From Pectobacterium peruviense (GTDB taxonomy: Bacteria > Pseudomonadota > Gammaproteobacteria > Enterobacterales > Enterobacteriaceae): a DNA stretch of 64,000 nucleotides. Where the stretch lies: the NCBI RefSeq assembly GCF_002847345.1, contig NZ_LXFV01000007.1, forward strand, positions 186,001 to 250,000, read 5' to 3'. Positions 1 through 9,198 of this stretch are shown here, in pieces. Positions within the stretch are counted from its first letter, which is position 1, and every line of letters begins with the position of its first letter. The notes under the pieces were generated by a model. The model was not told where the DNA came from and searched no databases. It saw only the letters and a program-made list of their open reading frames with translations. Position numbers and translations under genes: made by a program.

Positions 1-1
1 G

Positions 2-217
2 GCACAGGAAGACGCCACGCCGAGCAAAAAACTAACGGATGAGCAAATTACCGCGCTACGTGAACAGTGGCTTCAGGAGAACTCGGATTTTTCCGCGAAA
101 GAGGACGCATTTTATCAGCGCTACCCACAGCTGTCAGAAGCGCAGAAAATCCCCTTGCAGGAAACGCTGTGGGAATTGCTTCGTCGTGCACCCACCTTCA
201 AATCACAGCTGGACTGA
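2..217 (+). CDS. C-terminal fragment of an unrecognised protein
   Basis: An open frame enters from the left edge and ends at TGA 215-217, giving 71 residues that end in the motif APTFKSQLD. The visible part is hydrophilic and probably helical, with no cysteines and no membrane segment. I do not recognise the family. In E. coli the position upstream of tmcA is held by ypfH/ypfN, and this tail does not look like either. The start codon and most of the gene lie outside the window. The reading frame is convincing mainly because it stays open to the edge and has protein-like composition. Confidence 0.55.
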   Translation, partial: AQEDATPSKKLTDEQITALREQWLQENSDFSAKEDAFYQRYPQLSEAQKIPLQETLWELLRRAPTFKSQLD

Positions 218-290
218 TACCGTAGTCTGCACCTTCATAACGCGGCGTTGACGCGTCCTTCTGATAATCCATGATGCTGGCAGCCACGCT

Positions 291-314
291 GTCAGCGTCA
301 GCGTCAGCGTCAGC
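291..314. repeat. Four tandem copies of the hexamer GTCAGC
   Basis: GTCAGC is repeated four times without interruption inside the 288-base gap between the first two genes. Minus-strand frames across it read as short Ala-Asp or Leu-Thr repeats, but those frames have no other sign of coding. It may be a simple slippage repeat. I see nothing else identifiable between 218 and 505. Confidence 0.7.
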
Positions 315-505
315 ATGATAGCGAAAAAGTAGATACGCCTGCCGCCACTCCAATAAACCTGATGATTCAATAGTAAAAAAATGGTCGAATAGCCATGACA
401 AGTAACGATTAACATTGTTATCGAGGCACGGTTAAGGCCGTTGTTCGTGGGTTTAAAAGGATTCAGACAACACATCCACACACTGTCCTACTCGGGTGAA
501 TAACC

Positions 506-688
506 ATGCAAGACGAATCAACGAAAAACTATTTTGAAACCAGTGATGGAGCCGTTCGCATTTGGATCGAACAAGGCACATCTATCCAGATCCAGGCAAT
601 GACAGAACATCACGATCCCGTTGAGCTCTCTGCATCGGAAGCATTGGAAATAGCAAACGTGCTGCAAAAATTCGCGACGCGTCTCTGA
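506..688 (+). CDS. Small acidic hypothetical protein (60 aa)
   Basis: A 60-residue frame starts with ATG preceded by a weak GGGTG about seven bases upstream. The product is acidic, has no cysteine or membrane segment, and ends with a probable amphipathic helix (SASEALEIANVLQKFATRL). I recognise no family. It stands alone between the first partial gene and the convergent tmcA. Support is the even codon use, the ribosome-binding site and the protein-like composition; the opposite strand also carries an 80-residue frame, so a spurious call cannot be excluded. Confidence 0.5.
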   Translation: MQDESTKNYFETSDGAVRIWIEQGTSIQIQAMTEHHDPVELSASEALEIANVLQKFATRL

Positions 689-729
689 CAAAATTACGCG
701 ATGAGCAGCTTTAGTGTTGCTATCTATAC

Positions 730-2802
730 CTACATTACGCTTCTTCGCCAGCGCTCGCACCGTTGCGCATCAAGATCGATTAGCGCACTGGTGGTTTCTT
801 CTCGCCAACGCTTCAGGAGCGCCTTCTTGCCCGTTAGCCCTAACGTAGCAGCCGTCTGTTCGCTTTCATCCGGTGTTTCCGCCAACAGACGTAGCGCAGG
901 CTGCGGCAACGAGGAGTGGATCAGCAGGCGGCAGATCGCGGCAAAACTAGCCTCCATAGGCCGATGCGCAAACGCAAATCCCGCCAGCTCACGCCAGTCG
1001 TCGTCATTCAGCGCAATACTTTCGGTATACAGCTCCGTATTTTCCGTCTGCGGCAGTGCGAGGCTCAGCGGAATCATGCGTTGTAGCCAATACCAGTCAC
1101 GCGCCAATTGCTGGCTTCCCTGCTGCGCCAGTTCATACCCCGCCTCACTTAGCGGCAGTATCGCCATCGCGCTATAGCAGCCACTACTGGCCTCAAGATG
1201 ACTGCCGATACGCACCAATTGAAACCCACACGATTCCCAGAACACCCACAGATCTGGCTGATAGCCGAAGCTAACCGACAGATAATCCAGCGCCTGCTGT
1301 TGTGCCTCACGAATCTGCTCTTCGATTAATGCTCGCCCTATCCCCTGTCGGCGAGATGACGACGCAATCGCAATCCGGCTCACGCGACGTGCACGCAGCA
1401 TCGGCGCATTCCACAGGCCAGCATGCGCCGCCAGCGATTGCGCCACCAGATTACCGCGCGGGCGTCGCCGTCCAGCCCAGACGTCATGGGCCAGTGACTC
1501 AGACAGCCCGCCTTCCTCCACCAGCCACAACACGCCACAAATATCATCCGCCACCTGTGCGCTGGCAATGTGCATGCCCGGCGCATCCATCAGACGGCGC
1601 AGATCCAACGGCGAGGTACGATAATGAGCACTGCACAATAGCGCGTAGCACCACGTCAGGCGTTCGGGGTGTGCCAACCAGTCGTCGGCACGTTCAGTTC
1701 GAATATTCAGTTCAGCAGAAGGCAGAGTCAGAGCGCCATCAGCGAGATTCAGCGGAGAATGAAGCAAGGCTGGTTCGTTGAACAATAGCGCCTGATCCAG
1801 CACGCGTTCTAGCGGATCGTTAGCGGCCCAGCGCAGAGGATCGTCCAGCGAAAATACGCGACACTGCGGCAATGCCGCACAAAACTTCAGCAGAAAACCC
1901 CGGCCCGTGCCTTCATACCCCTGCACCGTCGTGGTCATCAAAATACGAGGAAAATAGGGCAACAGCGCAGTCAGTACAGAAGACGGAATCGCCGCCGCTT
2001 CATCAATCAGCAGCCAATCAACATCAGGTGCACCATGAAGGCGACAGTGTGCCAACAGCGCATCCGGTGCCCAGAATGGCGCATCGCCGCGCGCGTGCTG
2101 TTGCAGAATATCCGTCGCCGAACGGGAAGGTGCGGTGATCCAGCAGACTCCGCGACTACGCTGCGTCAGCATTCCCGCCAGCGTCGATTTTCCCCGCCCG
2201 CGCGGTGCAGTAATCACAAATACGCCAGACTCGGCCGTATTCAGTTCATGCAAGATGTGCTGCTGTTGCGCGGTCGGTTCACCCTGCGCAGGCAGCCAGT
2301 CTGCTCTTACAGCCAGTGGCGGAATCGCGGGTTCTTGACCTTGTTGCCAGAGAACCACATCGTCATCGGCCAGCAGCTGTCGCTGAAAATGCTGAATAAA
2401 GTGCGGAGTAGCAATCGGCTGCGCGTTTTCGCTCCAACGCAGGCTGTCTTGATCCGGCAGTGTCGGCCATTCCTGCCACGACGGAACCAGCATAATCAGC
2501 CAGCTACCAGCCTGTAGCGTGCCAGACAGCATCGCCAGCGCTTCGACATCCACACCGCTGCGCGCATCAAATACCGCGTGAAGAAACTCTCGCCCCAGTA
2601 ATGTCCGAACACGACTGGCTGGCAGCGAAGTGACAGAGTCAGGTGCGTGTTCGCTAATCCATAGCCAGTCGCCCGTTGACTGGCGGCTAAGCGTTAGCGC
2701 CTGTTCTTCACACCAGTTCGCCTCACCGCTCAGCACCAGCAGTCGCCGGACGCCATAGCGTTGCTGCTGGTGTTGGCTGTGGAGAAAATCACGCAATATC
2801 AT
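730..2802 (-). CDS. tmcA: tRNA(Met) cytidine acetyltransferase
   Basis: TmcA makes N4-acetylcytidine at the wobble base of elongator tRNA-Met, using acetyl-CoA and ATP. The 690-residue product opens with the family's GVRRLLVLSGE motif near residue 17. It then has a RecD-type ATPase with Walker A APRGRGKST (about 199-207) and Walker B LLIDEAAA (about 264-271), a GNAT domain with the acetyl-CoA loop RRQGIGRAL, and a C-terminal tRNA-binding region. The frame stays open upstream to 3021, but that stretch would overlap the neighbouring membrane-protein gene and is unlike TmcA, so the ATG at 2802 (preceded in frame by a GTG) is preferred. E. coli TmcA is 671 residues. Confidence 0.93.
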   Translation of the reverse strand: MILRDFLHSQHQQQRYGVRRLLVLSGEANWCEEQALTLSRQSTGDWLWISEHAPDSVTSLPASRVRTLLGREFLHAVFDARSGVDVEALAMLSGTLQAGSWLIMLVPSWQEWPTLPDQDSLRWSENAQPIATPHFIQHFQRQLLADDDVVLWQQGQEPAIPPLAVRADWLPAQGEPTAQQQHILHELNTAESGVFVITAPRGRGKSTLAGMLTQRSRGVCWITAPSRSATDILQQHARGDAPFWAPDALLAHCRLHGAPDVDWLLIDEAAAIPSSVLTALLPYFPRILMTTTVQGYEGTGRGFLLKFCAALPQCRVFSLDDPLRWAANDPLERVLDQALLFNEPALLHSPLNLADGALTLPSAELNIRTERADDWLAHPERLTWCYALLCSAHYRTSPLDLRRLMDAPGMHIASAQVADDICGVLWLVEEGGLSESLAHDVWAGRRRPRGNLVAQSLAAHAGLWNAPMLRARRVSRIAIASSSRRQGIGRALIEEQIREAQQQALDYLSVSFGYQPDLWVFWESCGFQLVRIGSHLEASSGCYSAMAILPLSEAGYELAQQGSQQLARDWYWLQRMIPLSLALPQTENTELYTESIALNDDDWRELAGFAFAHRPMEASFAAICRLLIHSSLPQPALRLLAETPDESEQTAATLGLTGKKALLKRWREETTSALIDLDAQRCERWRRSVM

Positions 2803-2819
2803 CACACGCGCCAGATCGG

Positions 2820-3272
2820 TCAGGTCTTGCCGATCAGCAGAGAAAGTAGCCCTGCGGCGATCAGCGGCCCGACGGGCACACCGCGAAACAGCGCCACGCC
2901 CATGACGGTTCCCACCAGCAGCCCCGCTACAACCGAGGGTTGGTTGCTCATCAGCGACACACCGCGTCCGCCAAGCCAGGACACCGCGACACCAATCAGA
3001 ATCGCCAGCAGAGATTTCCAATGCAGGAAGGAATGCATCACTTCACTGGCGGTAATTTTTCCGCTGGCAATCGGTGCCATCACGCCAATCGTCAGAACAA
3101 CGATACCGATGCTCAGACCGTATTTTTCTACCCACGGGAAATAGCTGTTCAACGGCGTGATGCGTATCGCCAGCAGCACCAGAATCGCCAGCGTGACGGT
3201 CATGTTGTGGCTGATGATACCCAGCCCCGCCAGGACGAGCAGAATTAACAACGTTGGATCGAAGTAAGCCAT
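2820..3272 (-). CDS. UPF0756 (DUF441) membrane protein, YeaL-like
   Basis: This 150-residue integral membrane protein has four or five hydrophobic segments, beginning with a helix at about 7-30, and a [26 protein letters not shown]-type C-terminal stretch typical of the UPF0756 family (E. coli YeaL). Its biochemical role is unknown. It starts at ATG 3272 and lies 17 bases upstream of tmcA on the same strand, so the two may share a transcript. In E. coli the gene before tmcA is instead ypfJ, so the local gene order differs. Confidence 0.8.
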   Translation of the reverse strand: MAYFDPTLLILLVLAGLGIISHNMTVTLAILVLLAIRITPLNSYFPWVEKYGLSIGIVVLTIGVMAPIASGKITASEVMHSFLHWKSLLAILIGVAVSWLGGRGVSLMSNQPSVVAGLLVGTVMGVALFRGVPVGPLIAAGLLSLLIGKT

Positions 3273-3414
3273 GGATGAGAGTCTGTCGAAAGTAGTCAGG
3301 TTGCGCGTTAAGCAAACCGCGATAATAGCACTAATCGGAGTGAGGGACAGGTCAGCAAATCATTCGGACAAAGACGAGAAGAGAAAGGCGGTTTTTCGAG
3401 AGGGAAATAGGTAA

Positions 3415-3457
3415 AACATTCAGGTCGCCAGTATATTGCCGATTAGCGACCTGAACG
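3415..3457 (-). terminator. Intrinsic terminator after purC
   Basis: TTCAGGTCGC at 3419-3428 pairs perfectly with GCGACCTGAA at 3446-3455, and on the minus strand the stem is followed by GTTTT. It lies just beyond the purC stop at 3473. Confidence 0.6.
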
Positions 3458-3472
3458 TAAACGATTGCGCAG

Positions 3473-4186
3473 TTAGTCTAATTTTACGCCGATACGGTGC
3501 GCAACTTCTTCATACGCTTCAATCAAACCACCAAGGCTCTGACGGAAACGGTCTTTATCCATTTTGTTCAGCGTTTCTTTGTCCCACAGGCGGCTACCGT
3601 CTGGTGAGAACTCATCACCCAGCACCACTTCGCCTTTGAACAAACCAAACTCCAGCTTGAAGTCGACCAGAATCAGCCCAGCGTCGCCAAACAGTTTGCT
3701 CAGCACATCGTTCGCTTTGTAGCTCAGTTCCTTCATGCGAGCCAGATTCTCTTCGTTCACCCAGCCGAACGTCTTACAGTAAGATTCGTTCACCATCGGG
3801 TCATGCATGGCATCGTTTTTCAGGAACAGATCGAACAACGGCGGATTCAGCTCGATGCCTTCTTCGATACCCAGACGTTTTACCAGCGATCCCGCCGCGC
3901 GGTTGCGCACGACACACTCGACCGGCACCATCTCCAGTTTCTTCACCAGCACTTCATTGTCAGACAGCAGGCTCACCATTTGGGTTGGGATTCCGGCTTC
4001 TTCCAGTTTGCTCATGATGAAATGGTTGAACTTGTTATTCACCATTCCTTTACGATCAAACTGCTCAATGCGCGCACCGTCTCCTGCTGATGTATCATTG
4101 CGAAATTCCAGCACCAGTAGATCGGGATCTTCGGTGGTGTAGACGGTTTTCGCCTTTCCACGATACAGCTCAGCTAGCTTTTGCAT
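3473..4186 (-). CDS. purC: Phosphoribosylaminoimidazole-succinocarboxamide synthase
   Basis: PurC (SAICAR synthetase) condenses CAIR with aspartate using ATP in de novo purine synthesis. The 237-residue product matches the E. coli enzyme in length. It begins [16 protein letters not shown], the nucleotide-binding start of the family, and carries the conserved [12 protein letters not shown] and [10 protein letters not shown] segments. The start ATG at 4186 has GGAG nine bases upstream. It sits downstream of bamC on the same strand, with a terminator-like hairpin between them, so it probably has its own promoter. Cytoplasmic. Confidence 0.97.
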
Positions 4187-4289
4187 CTTTAATTACTCCA
4201 CACAGTGAGGGTCAAAAAATACGACCCGATATTTAACGCTTCCCCGAACGGTTGCCGATAGCGCCCGTCAATTAGGGTAGAGATTGTTG

Positions 4290-4319
4290 AATGAAGAAGG
4301 GCCGGATAATCCGACCCTT
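4290..4319 (-). terminator. Intrinsic terminator after bamC
   Basis: A ten-base stem (297-306 against 310-319 of this kilobase, one G-U pair, three-base loop) is followed on the minus strand by a T-rich tract. It lies eleven bases past the bamC stop. Confidence 0.6.
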
Positions 4320-4329
4320 GGTTTATGCG

Positions 4330-5367
4330 TTATTTACTGAACGCCGCCTGGAATACGGCCACCAGTGCATCGTTCTGCGACTGGGTTAGCGTATGTCCTT
4401 TGGAATCGATAAATTGCAGACTGCTGCGGTTATCTAAATCACCGACCTGCAATTTGTAATCGCCGTTAGGCAGTTCAGGGTTTTTCGCGCCCAGGTCATC
4501 CCAGGTTCCGCCGCTTGGTGCTCGATACGTCACGGAAACAGAACCCTGCGGACGGCTGCGATCGTTAACCTTCATGCCGATCTTGTCCAACGCGACAGGC
4601 AGACGCTCCCACACAACGGTGTACGGACCGCGCACAATCAGCAATGGCAGACCAGTGTCATCCGCGCCGCTCTGCACATCCAACGAACCAACGGTGCGGT
4701 TTGCCAGCGCATTTTCGCGTGCCGTTGCCTGAGAGTCCAGACCATTGCTGAGGACATTCAGCATCAGGCCAGCGTAGCGCTGCGTCTGATCGCTCGTCGT
4801 CACCGGCTGACCGTTCAGTTGTAAGCCCAGCAGTTTCACGATTAGAGCAACCTGATAACCCTGCTGCTGTACGGAAATCTGATAACGCCCCTGATACGGA
4901 ACGTTTTCATCTTCACGCGGCCATGAAATCCAGTCAGTCGTCAGCGTTTGGCTGGCATCCTGACGGTTGGCAATGGTAAACGCTTTGTCTTGCAGCACGC
5001 GGATAACCTGAGACCAGATCTGGCTGTTTTGCGCGCTGTTTTCTAACAACAGCGTTGCCGTATCTCCTGAGGTCTGGGTACGGGAACCATTCAACAAAGC
5101 CAATGGCTGTACTGGAGGACGAATATCCAGCTCTTTGCCGACCGCGCCATTCAGGGTAACTGGCGGTATATCAAAATCCCCGTTCTGCACCGGTAAAATC
5201 ATCCCGGCAGGCGTATTCAGCGCGTGCTGCGCCGGTGCCTTCAGATAGGATTCATCGCCACTGACCTGACGCTTATAGCGTTGATCGCTGGAACAAGCCG
5301 CAAGCAACATCACGAGTGATAAGCCAACGACTTTCGCCACCATCGACTTTTGTAATGAATAACTCAT
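4330..5367 (-). CDS. bamC: Outer membrane protein assembly factor BamC
   Basis: BamC is a lipoprotein of the BAM complex, which inserts beta-barrel proteins into the outer membrane. The 345-residue precursor has a lipoprotein signal peptide ending in LLAAC, which would place the lipidated cysteine at residue 25. This is followed by the conserved [20 protein letters not shown] region known to contact BamD. Two helix-grip domains make up the rest. The start ATG has GGGAG seven bases upstream. It lies 16 bases after dapA on the same strand, the usual enterobacterial dapA-bamC operon. Confidence 0.96.
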   Translation of the reverse strand: MSYSLQKSMVAKVVGLSLVMLLAACSSDQRYKRQVSGDESYLKAPAQHALNTPAGMILPVQNGDFDIPPVTLNGAVGKELDIRPPVQPLALLNGSRTQTSGDTATLLLENSAQNSQIWSQVIRVLQDKAFTIANRQDASQTLTTDWISWPREDENVPYQGRYQISVQQQGYQVALIVKLLGLQLNGQPVTTSDQTQRYAGLMLNVLSNGLDSQATARENALANRTVGSLDVQSGADDTGLPLLIVRGPYTVVWERLPVALDKIGMKVNDRSRPQGSVSVTYRAPSGGTWDDLGAKNPELPNGDYKLQVGDLDNRSSLQFIDSKGHTLTQSQNDALVAVFQAAFSK

Positions 5368-5383
5368 TAAATCTCCCTAACGA

Positions 5384-6262
5384 TTACAGCAGACCCGCTT
5401 GCTTAAGTGCTTGCCCCATCACCGTACGACCTGAATCGGTCAGCGGTGTCATCGGCAGGCGCAGCGTATCGGTCGCCATGAGTCCCAATTCCTTACAAGC
5501 CCATTTCACTGGGATAGGATTGGGTTCAACAAATAATTTCTGATGCAGTGGCATCAGGCGCTGATTTAAACGGCGCGCTTCGACAAAATTGCCCTGCGCC
5601 GCCAGCTTGCAAAGTTCTGCCATTTCACGCGCAGCGATATTCGCTGTCACGGAAATCACACCTTTACCGCCGAGTTGCATAAAGTCCAGACCGCTGGCGT
5701 CATCGCCGCTCAGCAAAATGAAGTCTTCACTAACCAGCTCTTGGATCTGGCTTACCCGACTTAAGTTCCCCGTCGCTTCTTTAATTGCGACAATATTTTT
5801 CACTTCGGACAAACGGGCAACGGTTTCCGGCAGCATGTCGCAGCCAGTGCGGGAAGGTACGTTATACAGGATTTGCGGCAGATCGGTATGCTCGGCGATC
5901 GCTTTGAAGTGCTGGTATAGACCTTCCTGCGTCGGTTTATTGTAGTACGGTGTGACCGTCAGGCAGCCAACAACGCCCGTGCCATGAAACCGTTTGGTCA
6001 GAGAAACGCCTTCAGCGGTGGCATTAGCACCCGTTCCCGCGATAACAGGAATACGTCCGTCGCTCAGTTCCAGCGTCAGCAGCACGACATCGCCATGTTC
6101 GTCATGGCTCAGCGTGGCAGACTCGCCCGTTGTGCCGACAGAGACAATCGCCGATGTACCGCTAGCGACATGATAATCAATCAGTTTTTTCAAGCTCGCC
6201 CGATCGACGGCGCCTTTGGCGTCCATCGGCGTAACTAGCGCAACAATACTTCCCGTAAACAT
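5384..6262 (-). CDS. dapA: 4-hydroxy-tetrahydrodipicolinate synthase
   Basis: DapA condenses pyruvate with aspartate semialdehyde, the first committed step to lysine and diaminopimelate. The product is 292 residues from ATG 6262 ([14 protein letters not shown]); an upstream in-frame extension to 6280 is not family-like and is rejected. The TIM-barrel motifs are visible: GTTGES (pyruvate-carboxylate binding), [10 protein letters not shown] (catalytic tyrosine) and AIKEATGN with the Schiff-base lysine. It is first in the dapA-bamC operon. In E. coli the divergent neighbour is gcvR; here an AraC regulator and a cupin gene lie between. Confidence 0.97.
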   Translation of the reverse strand: MFTGSIVALVTPMDAKGAVDRASLKKLIDYHVASGTSAIVSVGTTGESATLSHDEHGDVVLLTLELSDGRIPVIAGTGANATAEGVSLTKRFHGTGVVGCLTVTPYYNKPTQEGLYQHFKAIAEHTDLPQILYNVPSRTGCDMLPETVARLSEVKNIVAIKEATGNLSRVSQIQELVSEDFILLSGDDASGLDFMQLGGKGVISVTANIAAREMAELCKLAAQGNFVEARRLNQRLMPLHQKLFVEPNPIPVKWACKELGLMATDTLRLPMTPLTDSGRTVMGQALKQAGLL

Positions 6263-6476
6263 TGGCCATCCCCTCCACAAACAAGTGCTTCATGGTACTT
6301 TTGACCTCTATGCAAAAGCAAGCGGACAAGGGCGTTGTAGGCGTCTGACGCAGGTTTTTTTATGACGCAGCAAACGAAATTAAAAATGCTTCTGATGTTT
6401 TGGCACAAAAGCAGTCCGTTCACTGCGACGGAGATGTCACTCGTAAGACGTTTTACGGCATTTTTTTCCCGACTGA

Positions 6477-6839
6477 TCAAATCCAAATATCATTTTCAGC
6501 CGTCCGTTCGCCACCTTCATGACCCGTATTCAACACGCCTTTCGGTTCAATGAGCAGCAGTTTCACTTCGTGTTCTGCATAAGGCTTATGCTCAACGCCG
6601 CGCGGGACGACATACATTTCCCCTGCATTGATACGCACATCGCCGTCACGAAAATCAATTCTCAATTGACCTTCCAGCACAATGAACGTTTCGTCCGTAT
6701 CGGGATGGGAATGCCAGATGAAATCGCCCTGAATCTTAACGATCTTGAATTGATAGTCATTCATCTCAGCAATCACTTTCGGCTGCCAGCGATCGTCAAA
6801 TAACGCTAACTTTTGGGCAAAATTAATCGATTTATACAT
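6477..6839 (-). CDS. Cupin-domain protein
   Basis: This 120-residue single-domain cupin carries the metal-binding motifs WHSHPDTDETFIVLEG (His, His, Glu set near residues 43-54) and GEMYVVPRGVEHKP (second-motif His near 83). Such proteins are small metal-dependent enzymes or ligand-sensing folds; the substrate cannot be told from sequence. The start ATG has a strong AAGGAG upstream. It lies 76 bases downstream of an AraC-family regulator on the same strand, and the two probably form an accessory pair inserted between dapA and gcvR. Confidence 0.8.
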   Translation of the reverse strand: MYKSINFAQKLALFDDRWQPKVIAEMNDYQFKIVKIQGDFIWHSHPDTDETFIVLEGQLRIDFRDGDVRINAGEMYVVPRGVEHKPYAEHEVKLLLIEPKGVLNTGHEGGERTAENDIWI

Positions 6840-6915
6840 ACTGTCTCTCCTTATGATGACGCCTTCAGGTTAGCGAAGCAGAGTAGCGACTGTATTGAAC
6901 GATTGTGCAAGCAGG

Positions 6916-7728
6916 CTAAAACGTAGTGAACATGCGCTGCCAATGACCGGGGGAAATGCCAAACGCTTTAACGAAATGGCGCGTCATGTGGCTTTGGTCA
7001 GCGAAGCCTGCAAGAGCGGCAATATCGGCGAGGTTGTCACCCGCCAACATGAGTCGCCGACAGTGTTCGAGGCGACGCATGGTGACATAGCGATAGGGCG
7101 TCGTGCCAAAGAGTGCGCGGAAATCGCGCGTCAGACTCCAGCGATCCCGACCGCTCACCTGCGCCAGCTCATCAAGCGTAATCGCCTTATCAAAGGCATC
7201 ATGAATATATTCACGCGCCCGTTCAGCAGCATGATAGTCGAATAAACGCCGCTGATATCGTTGCCCACCAACGGCAGACAGCGCCTGCGCCAGATCGTAG
7301 AGCGCATCATCTTCCTCCAGTTCATCGAAAGCGTCTTCCATCGCCCTGAGCAACGGTTCCGTTGCAGCAAACAGGCGTGGATCGTTGGATATGCCGCCGT
7401 TAATGAAAGGTAGGGGTTTACCGCCGAGGATTTTTTGGATCAATGCAGGTTCAAGGTAAATCATACGATACTGAAAACCGTCGACAGAACCCGCCTCGCC
7501 ATCATGGATCTCATCCGGATGAAGCACCAACGTTCCCCCCGGCACGCTATTGCACAGGCTGCCGCGATAGTGAAAACGCTGCACGCCGGATAGCGTCCGC
7601 CCAATCGCATAGGTGTCATGCCGATGGGGTTCGTAGCCATGCCCACGGAAGAAAGCCTCAATTCGCTCGAACGAAGCAGGATGCTGAGCCTGTTTTACCC
7701 AGTCGTTATTAACGTGATGGCGTCGCAT
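6916..7728 (-). CDS. AraC-family transcriptional regulator
   Basis: The 270-residue protein has an N-terminal cupin-like sensing domain (about 10-100; RHDTYAIGRTLSGVQRFHYRG and LHPDEIHDGE, typical of AraC_binding domains). The C-terminal double helix-turn-helix (about 170-268) contains VSGRDRWSLTRDFRALFGTTPYRY and LAGFADQSHMTRHFVKAFGISPGHW. The effector is unknown. It is transcribed in the same direction as the cupin gene that follows and may control it. Neither gene is present at this position in E. coli. Confidence 0.88.
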   Translation of the reverse strand: MRRHHVNNDWVKQAQHPASFERIEAFFRGHGYEPHRHDTYAIGRTLSGVQRFHYRGSLCNSVPGGTLVLHPDEIHDGEAGSVDGFQYRMIYLEPALIQKILGGKPLPFINGGISNDPRLFAATEPLLRAMEDAFDELEEDDALYDLAQALSAVGGQRYQRRLFDYHAAERAREYIHDAFDKAITLDELAQVSGRDRWSLTRDFRALFGTTPYRYVTMRRLEHCRRLMLAGDNLADIAALAGFADQSHMTRHFVKAFGISPGHWQRMFTTF

Positions 7729-7816
7729 GGTTAAAAGCGCTTTATCTCTGGTGACCAGAACTCACCTTAACGCGGAATGCCCGTAATCACGAAATATTGT
7801 CTAAGCGACAGCAAGC

Positions 7817-7904
7817 GGCGTTAAAAATTGCTCCCGTTTTTTACGGCGGGCTATCCCTGCCCGCCGCCCTTTGGGCCGCCGTAAACGGCGTTAAAAATTG
7901 CTCC
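7817..7904 (-). repeat. Dispersed intergenic repeat, copy A
   Basis: Two direct 18-base copies (ggcgttaaaaattgctcc at 7817-7834 and 7887-7904) flank a GC-rich palindromic core. Read on the minus strand, the core (GGCGGCCC, AGGGCGGCGGGCA, GCCCGCCGTAAAAAA) matches elements at about 14065-14145 and 55790-55870. The copy lies just before gcvR. It is probably a genus-specific repeat; its function is unknown. Confidence 0.65.
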
Positions 7905-7954
7905 AGGCAATTTTTTATGTTTACCATGTATTAATGGGAAAAAAGACAGGAAGC

Positions 7955-8509
7955 ATGATGTTGCCAAGCTCACAAGAACACTATCTGGTTATTACCGCAC
8001 TGGGGGTTGATCGCTCCGGTATTGTCAATGCGATTACCCGCCACGTCAGTAGCTGTGGCTGCAATATCGAAGATAGCCGTCTTGCCATGCTGGGCAAAGA
8101 ATTCACGTTTATTATGCTGCTGTCCGGCAGTTGGAACGCGATAACGCTGATTGAATCTACCCTGCCGCTGAAAGGCGCAGAGATGGATTTGCTGATCGTG
8201 ATGAAACGGACGGAGTCACAGGCCAGTCAGCCAACCCCTTCTACCGTTTGGGTCAAGGTTGACGTTGCCGACTCCCCTCACATCATTGAGCGTTTTACCG
8301 ATTTGTTCGATTCTCACCAGTTAAACATTGCCGAGCTGGTTTCCAAAACGCAGCCCGCCGAGGGTGGCAAACCGCCGCAGCTGTATATTCAGATTGCCGC
8401 ACACAGTTCTGCTACGCTTGATAGCTCAATTATTGAGCCAGCCTTTCATCAGCTATGTACAGAACTGCACGCACAAGGCAGTATTAGCGTCGTTAACTAT
8501 GCCCAATAG
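7955..8509 (+). CDS. gcvR: Glycine cleavage system transcriptional repressor
   Basis: GcvR binds the activator GcvA and represses the gcv operon when glycine is scarce. The product is 184 residues from ATG 7955 (AGGA six bases upstream). In-frame starts further up, to 7898, run through the repeat element and are rejected. It contains two ACT domains: one near 8-80 (HYLVITALGVDRSGIVNAITRHV) and one near 95-170 (VDVADSPHIIERFTDLFDSH). Apart from the first few residues, identity with E. coli GcvR is very high. It precedes bcp, as in E. coli. Confidence 0.94.
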   Translation: MMLPSSQEHYLVITALGVDRSGIVNAITRHVSSCGCNIEDSRLAMLGKEFTFIMLLSGSWNAITLIESTLPLKGAEMDLLIVMKRTESQASQPTPSTVWVKVDVADSPHIIERFTDLFDSHQLNIAELVSKTQPAEGGKPPQLYIQIAAHSSATLDSSIIEPAFHQLCTELHAQGSISVVNYAQ

Positions 8510-8561
8510 TCTATTTATGGGTATACCCACAGCATAAAGAGAAACAAGACGGAGAGTCGTG

Positions 8562-9029
8562 ATGAACACACTGAAAGCCGGTGATATTGCACCGAAATTT
8601 AGCTTGCCCGACCAAGATGGCGAACAAGTAAATTTAACCGACTTCCAGGGACAGAAAGTGTTGGTGTATTTCTACCCTAAAGCGATGACGCCAGGATGCA
8701 CCGTTCAGGCTTGTGGCCTGCGCGATAACATGGATGATTTGAAAAAACGTGGTGTTGAAGTTCTCGGTATTAGCACGGACAAATCAGAAAAACTGTCCCG
8801 TTTTGTCGAGAAAGAGGTCTTAAATTTCACGCTGCTTTCTGATGAGGATCATCAGGTTTCAGAAGGATTTGGCGTTTGGGGAGAGAAAACGTTCATGGGG
8901 AAAACCTATGACGGTATTCATCGCATCAGTTTCCTGATCGATGAAGACGGCAAGGTAGAGAAGGTTTTTGACGACTTCAAAACCAGCAACCACCACGACA
9001 TCGTTCTCAATTATCTGAAAAGCGCCTGA
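8562..9029 (+). CDS. bcp: Thioredoxin-dependent thiol peroxidase
   Basis: Bcp is a peroxiredoxin that reduces H2O2 and organic hydroperoxides using thioredoxin. The 155-residue protein begins MNTLKAGDIAPKFSLPDQDG and carries the atypical two-cysteine motif TPGCTVQACGLRD, with peroxidatic Cys46 and resolving Cys51. The ATG at 8562 is preferred over the GTG one codon upstream by homology. It is followed by a clear terminator. In E. coli the hyf operon lies directly downstream of bcp; here bepA follows. Confidence 0.96.
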   Translation: MNTLKAGDIAPKFSLPDQDGEQVNLTDFQGQKVLVYFYPKAMTPGCTVQACGLRDNMDDLKKRGVEVLGISTDKSEKLSRFVEKEVLNFTLLSDEDHQVSEGFGVWGEKTFMGKTYDGIHRISFLIDEDGKVEKVFDDFKTSNHHDIVLNYLKSA

Positions 9030-9051
9030 TTCGCGGTTTTCAGATCGTCCA

Positions 9052-9078
9052 CCGGCACCGTCATACGTGCCGGTTTTT
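9052..9078 (+). terminator. Intrinsic terminator after bcp
   Basis: CCGGCAC (9052-9058) pairs with GTGCCGG (9067-9073), followed by five Ts. The hairpin starts 22 bases past the bcp stop. Confidence 0.85.
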
Positions 9079-9198
9079 CCTGCCTTTTTCTCTCTTCACC
9101 ACGTTTTTCCCGTTCGGGCATTTCTTTGTCTGCCATCGCTGGCTAAGATAGTCGGCAGAATGCTTTCACGTTAGCTGTTGATAAGGTTATCTTCCGTT

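Noticed and set aside
203-481. A 92-codon minus-strand frame with a hydrophobic segment and Leu-Thr repeats
   Set aside because: The repeat comes from the GTCAGC hexamers, an alternative frame covers the same bases, and no ribosome-binding site or homology supports it.
4187-4329. A PurR box upstream of purC
   Set aside because: The best candidate, cggcaaccgttcgg on the minus strand, misses two conserved core positions; it is too weak to call, in contrast to the purM box.
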